NCBI GenBank assembly: GCA_046348835.1
Contig: JAXMDM010000004.1
Coordinates: 620,001 to 684,000, forward strand
Length of the DNA: 64,000 nucleotides
Direction: 5' to 3'
Source: Defluviicoccus sp046348835
Lineage (GTDB): Bacteria; Pseudomonadota; Alphaproteobacteria; Rhodospirillales; Defluviicoccaceae
Translations under genes and position numbers: made by a program
The notes under the pieces: generated by a model
Told to the model about the DNA's origin: nothing
Databases searched by the model: none
Seen by the model: the letters and a program-made list of their open reading frames with translations, nothing else
In this document: piece by piece, positions 63,834 through 64,000 of the stretch
How positions within the stretch are numbered: position 1 is the first letter of the stretch
Layout: every line of letters starts with the position of its first letter

Positions 63834-64000
63834 GCGTTGCCTTGCGCGTCGCCGCCGACCATCCCGTTCAGCCTGGCTTCGACCTAGCCGCGGTGCAGGG
63901 CGAATTTCCCATCCTGTCGCAGAGCGTGCACGGCCGCCGGCTCGTGTATCTGGATACCGCCGCGTCTGCACAGAAGCCTCGCGCCGTCCTGCAGGTGATG
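63830..64000 (+). CDS. sufS: Cysteine desulfurase SufS (5' part only)
   Basis: The first 57 codons of the PLP enzyme that supplies sulfur from cysteine to the SUF scaffold are present. It begins MSVALRVAADHPVQPGFDLA and continues EFPILSQSVHGRRLVYLDTAASAQKPRAVLQVM, where the LDTAASAQKP segment is diagnostic of SufS. The PLP lysine and active-site cysteine lie beyond the window end. It is translationally coupled to sufD. Confidence 0.93.
   Translation, partial: MSVALRVAADHPVQPGFDLAAVQGEFPILSQSVHGRRLVYLDTAASAQKPRAVLQVM

Overview
The window is GC-rich chromosomal DNA from an alphaproteobacterium, most likely a Rhodospirillales-type lineage. The grounds are the alphaproteobacterial TCA gene order mdh-sucC-sucD-sucA-sucB-lpd, a GcrA cell-cycle regulator, a class I (archaeal-type) lysyl-tRNA synthetase, the alphaproteobacterial/plant-type glutamate-cysteine ligase, an Mla-type lipid transporter whose permease carries a STAS-like N-terminus, and a SUF cluster led by an Rrf2-family regulator. 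No tRNA, rRNA, CRISPR array or intact insertion sequence was seen.

Layout. 1-5 kb: 5' part of an aspartate aminotransferase, a B12-binding radical SAM enzyme, a small XRE regulator and uvrB. 5.1-7.6 kb: a CHASE2 class III adenylate cyclase, followed by an intergenic region with a CRP-like box, a -10 element and a strong terminator that could define a roughly 75-nt small RNA, then an AT-rich promoter for a 96-residue orphan. 7.9-17 kb (minus strand): TCA operon. 17-24 kb: zapE, a sterol-desaturase-like membrane protein, cspA, a marR-MFS pair with a coupled microprotein, a GST, a Nudix hydrolase and gcrA, which has a perfect DnaA box upstream.

23.9-35.0 kb: a compact phage-derived element. The minus strand reads, in transcription order: two small conserved proteins, a small pre-portal protein, podoviral portal, Bbp19-like protein, scaffold-like protein, major capsid, decoration-like protein, tail tubular protein A, gp14-like internal protein, holin-like protein, TerS-like protein, Rz1-like lipoprotein, TerL and a SleB-like endolysin. 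The order from the holin-like gene onward parallels T7 genes 17.5-18-18.5-19. I see no nozzle (gp12), no large ejection proteins, no tail fibre, no integrase and no replication genes. A divergent S24 repressor and three sigma70-type promoters carrying related CCTA/TAGG operator-like sites suggest that control is intact. This is the best candidate here for an undescribed system: a domesticated, GTA-like or satellite-like podoviral packaging module.

35-46 kb: lysK, ubiD, ubiA, rsmE, gshA, tldD, metZ, a GT8-like protein and a LysE-family exporter. 46-50 kb: an Mla-type lipid transport operon (permease, ATPase, MCE protein, PqiC-like lipoprotein) and a secreted Cache-like protein. 50-55 kb: a class II deacetylase-like protein, a DmeF-type cation exporter and malate synthase A. 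55-59.5 kb: a multi-PAS histidine kinase, its FixJ-type response regulator and an O-antigen ligase-like membrane protein of lower GC. 59.6-64 kb: Rrf2 regulator, sufB, sufC, sufD and the start of sufS, behind a promoter that carries palindromic operator-like sites.
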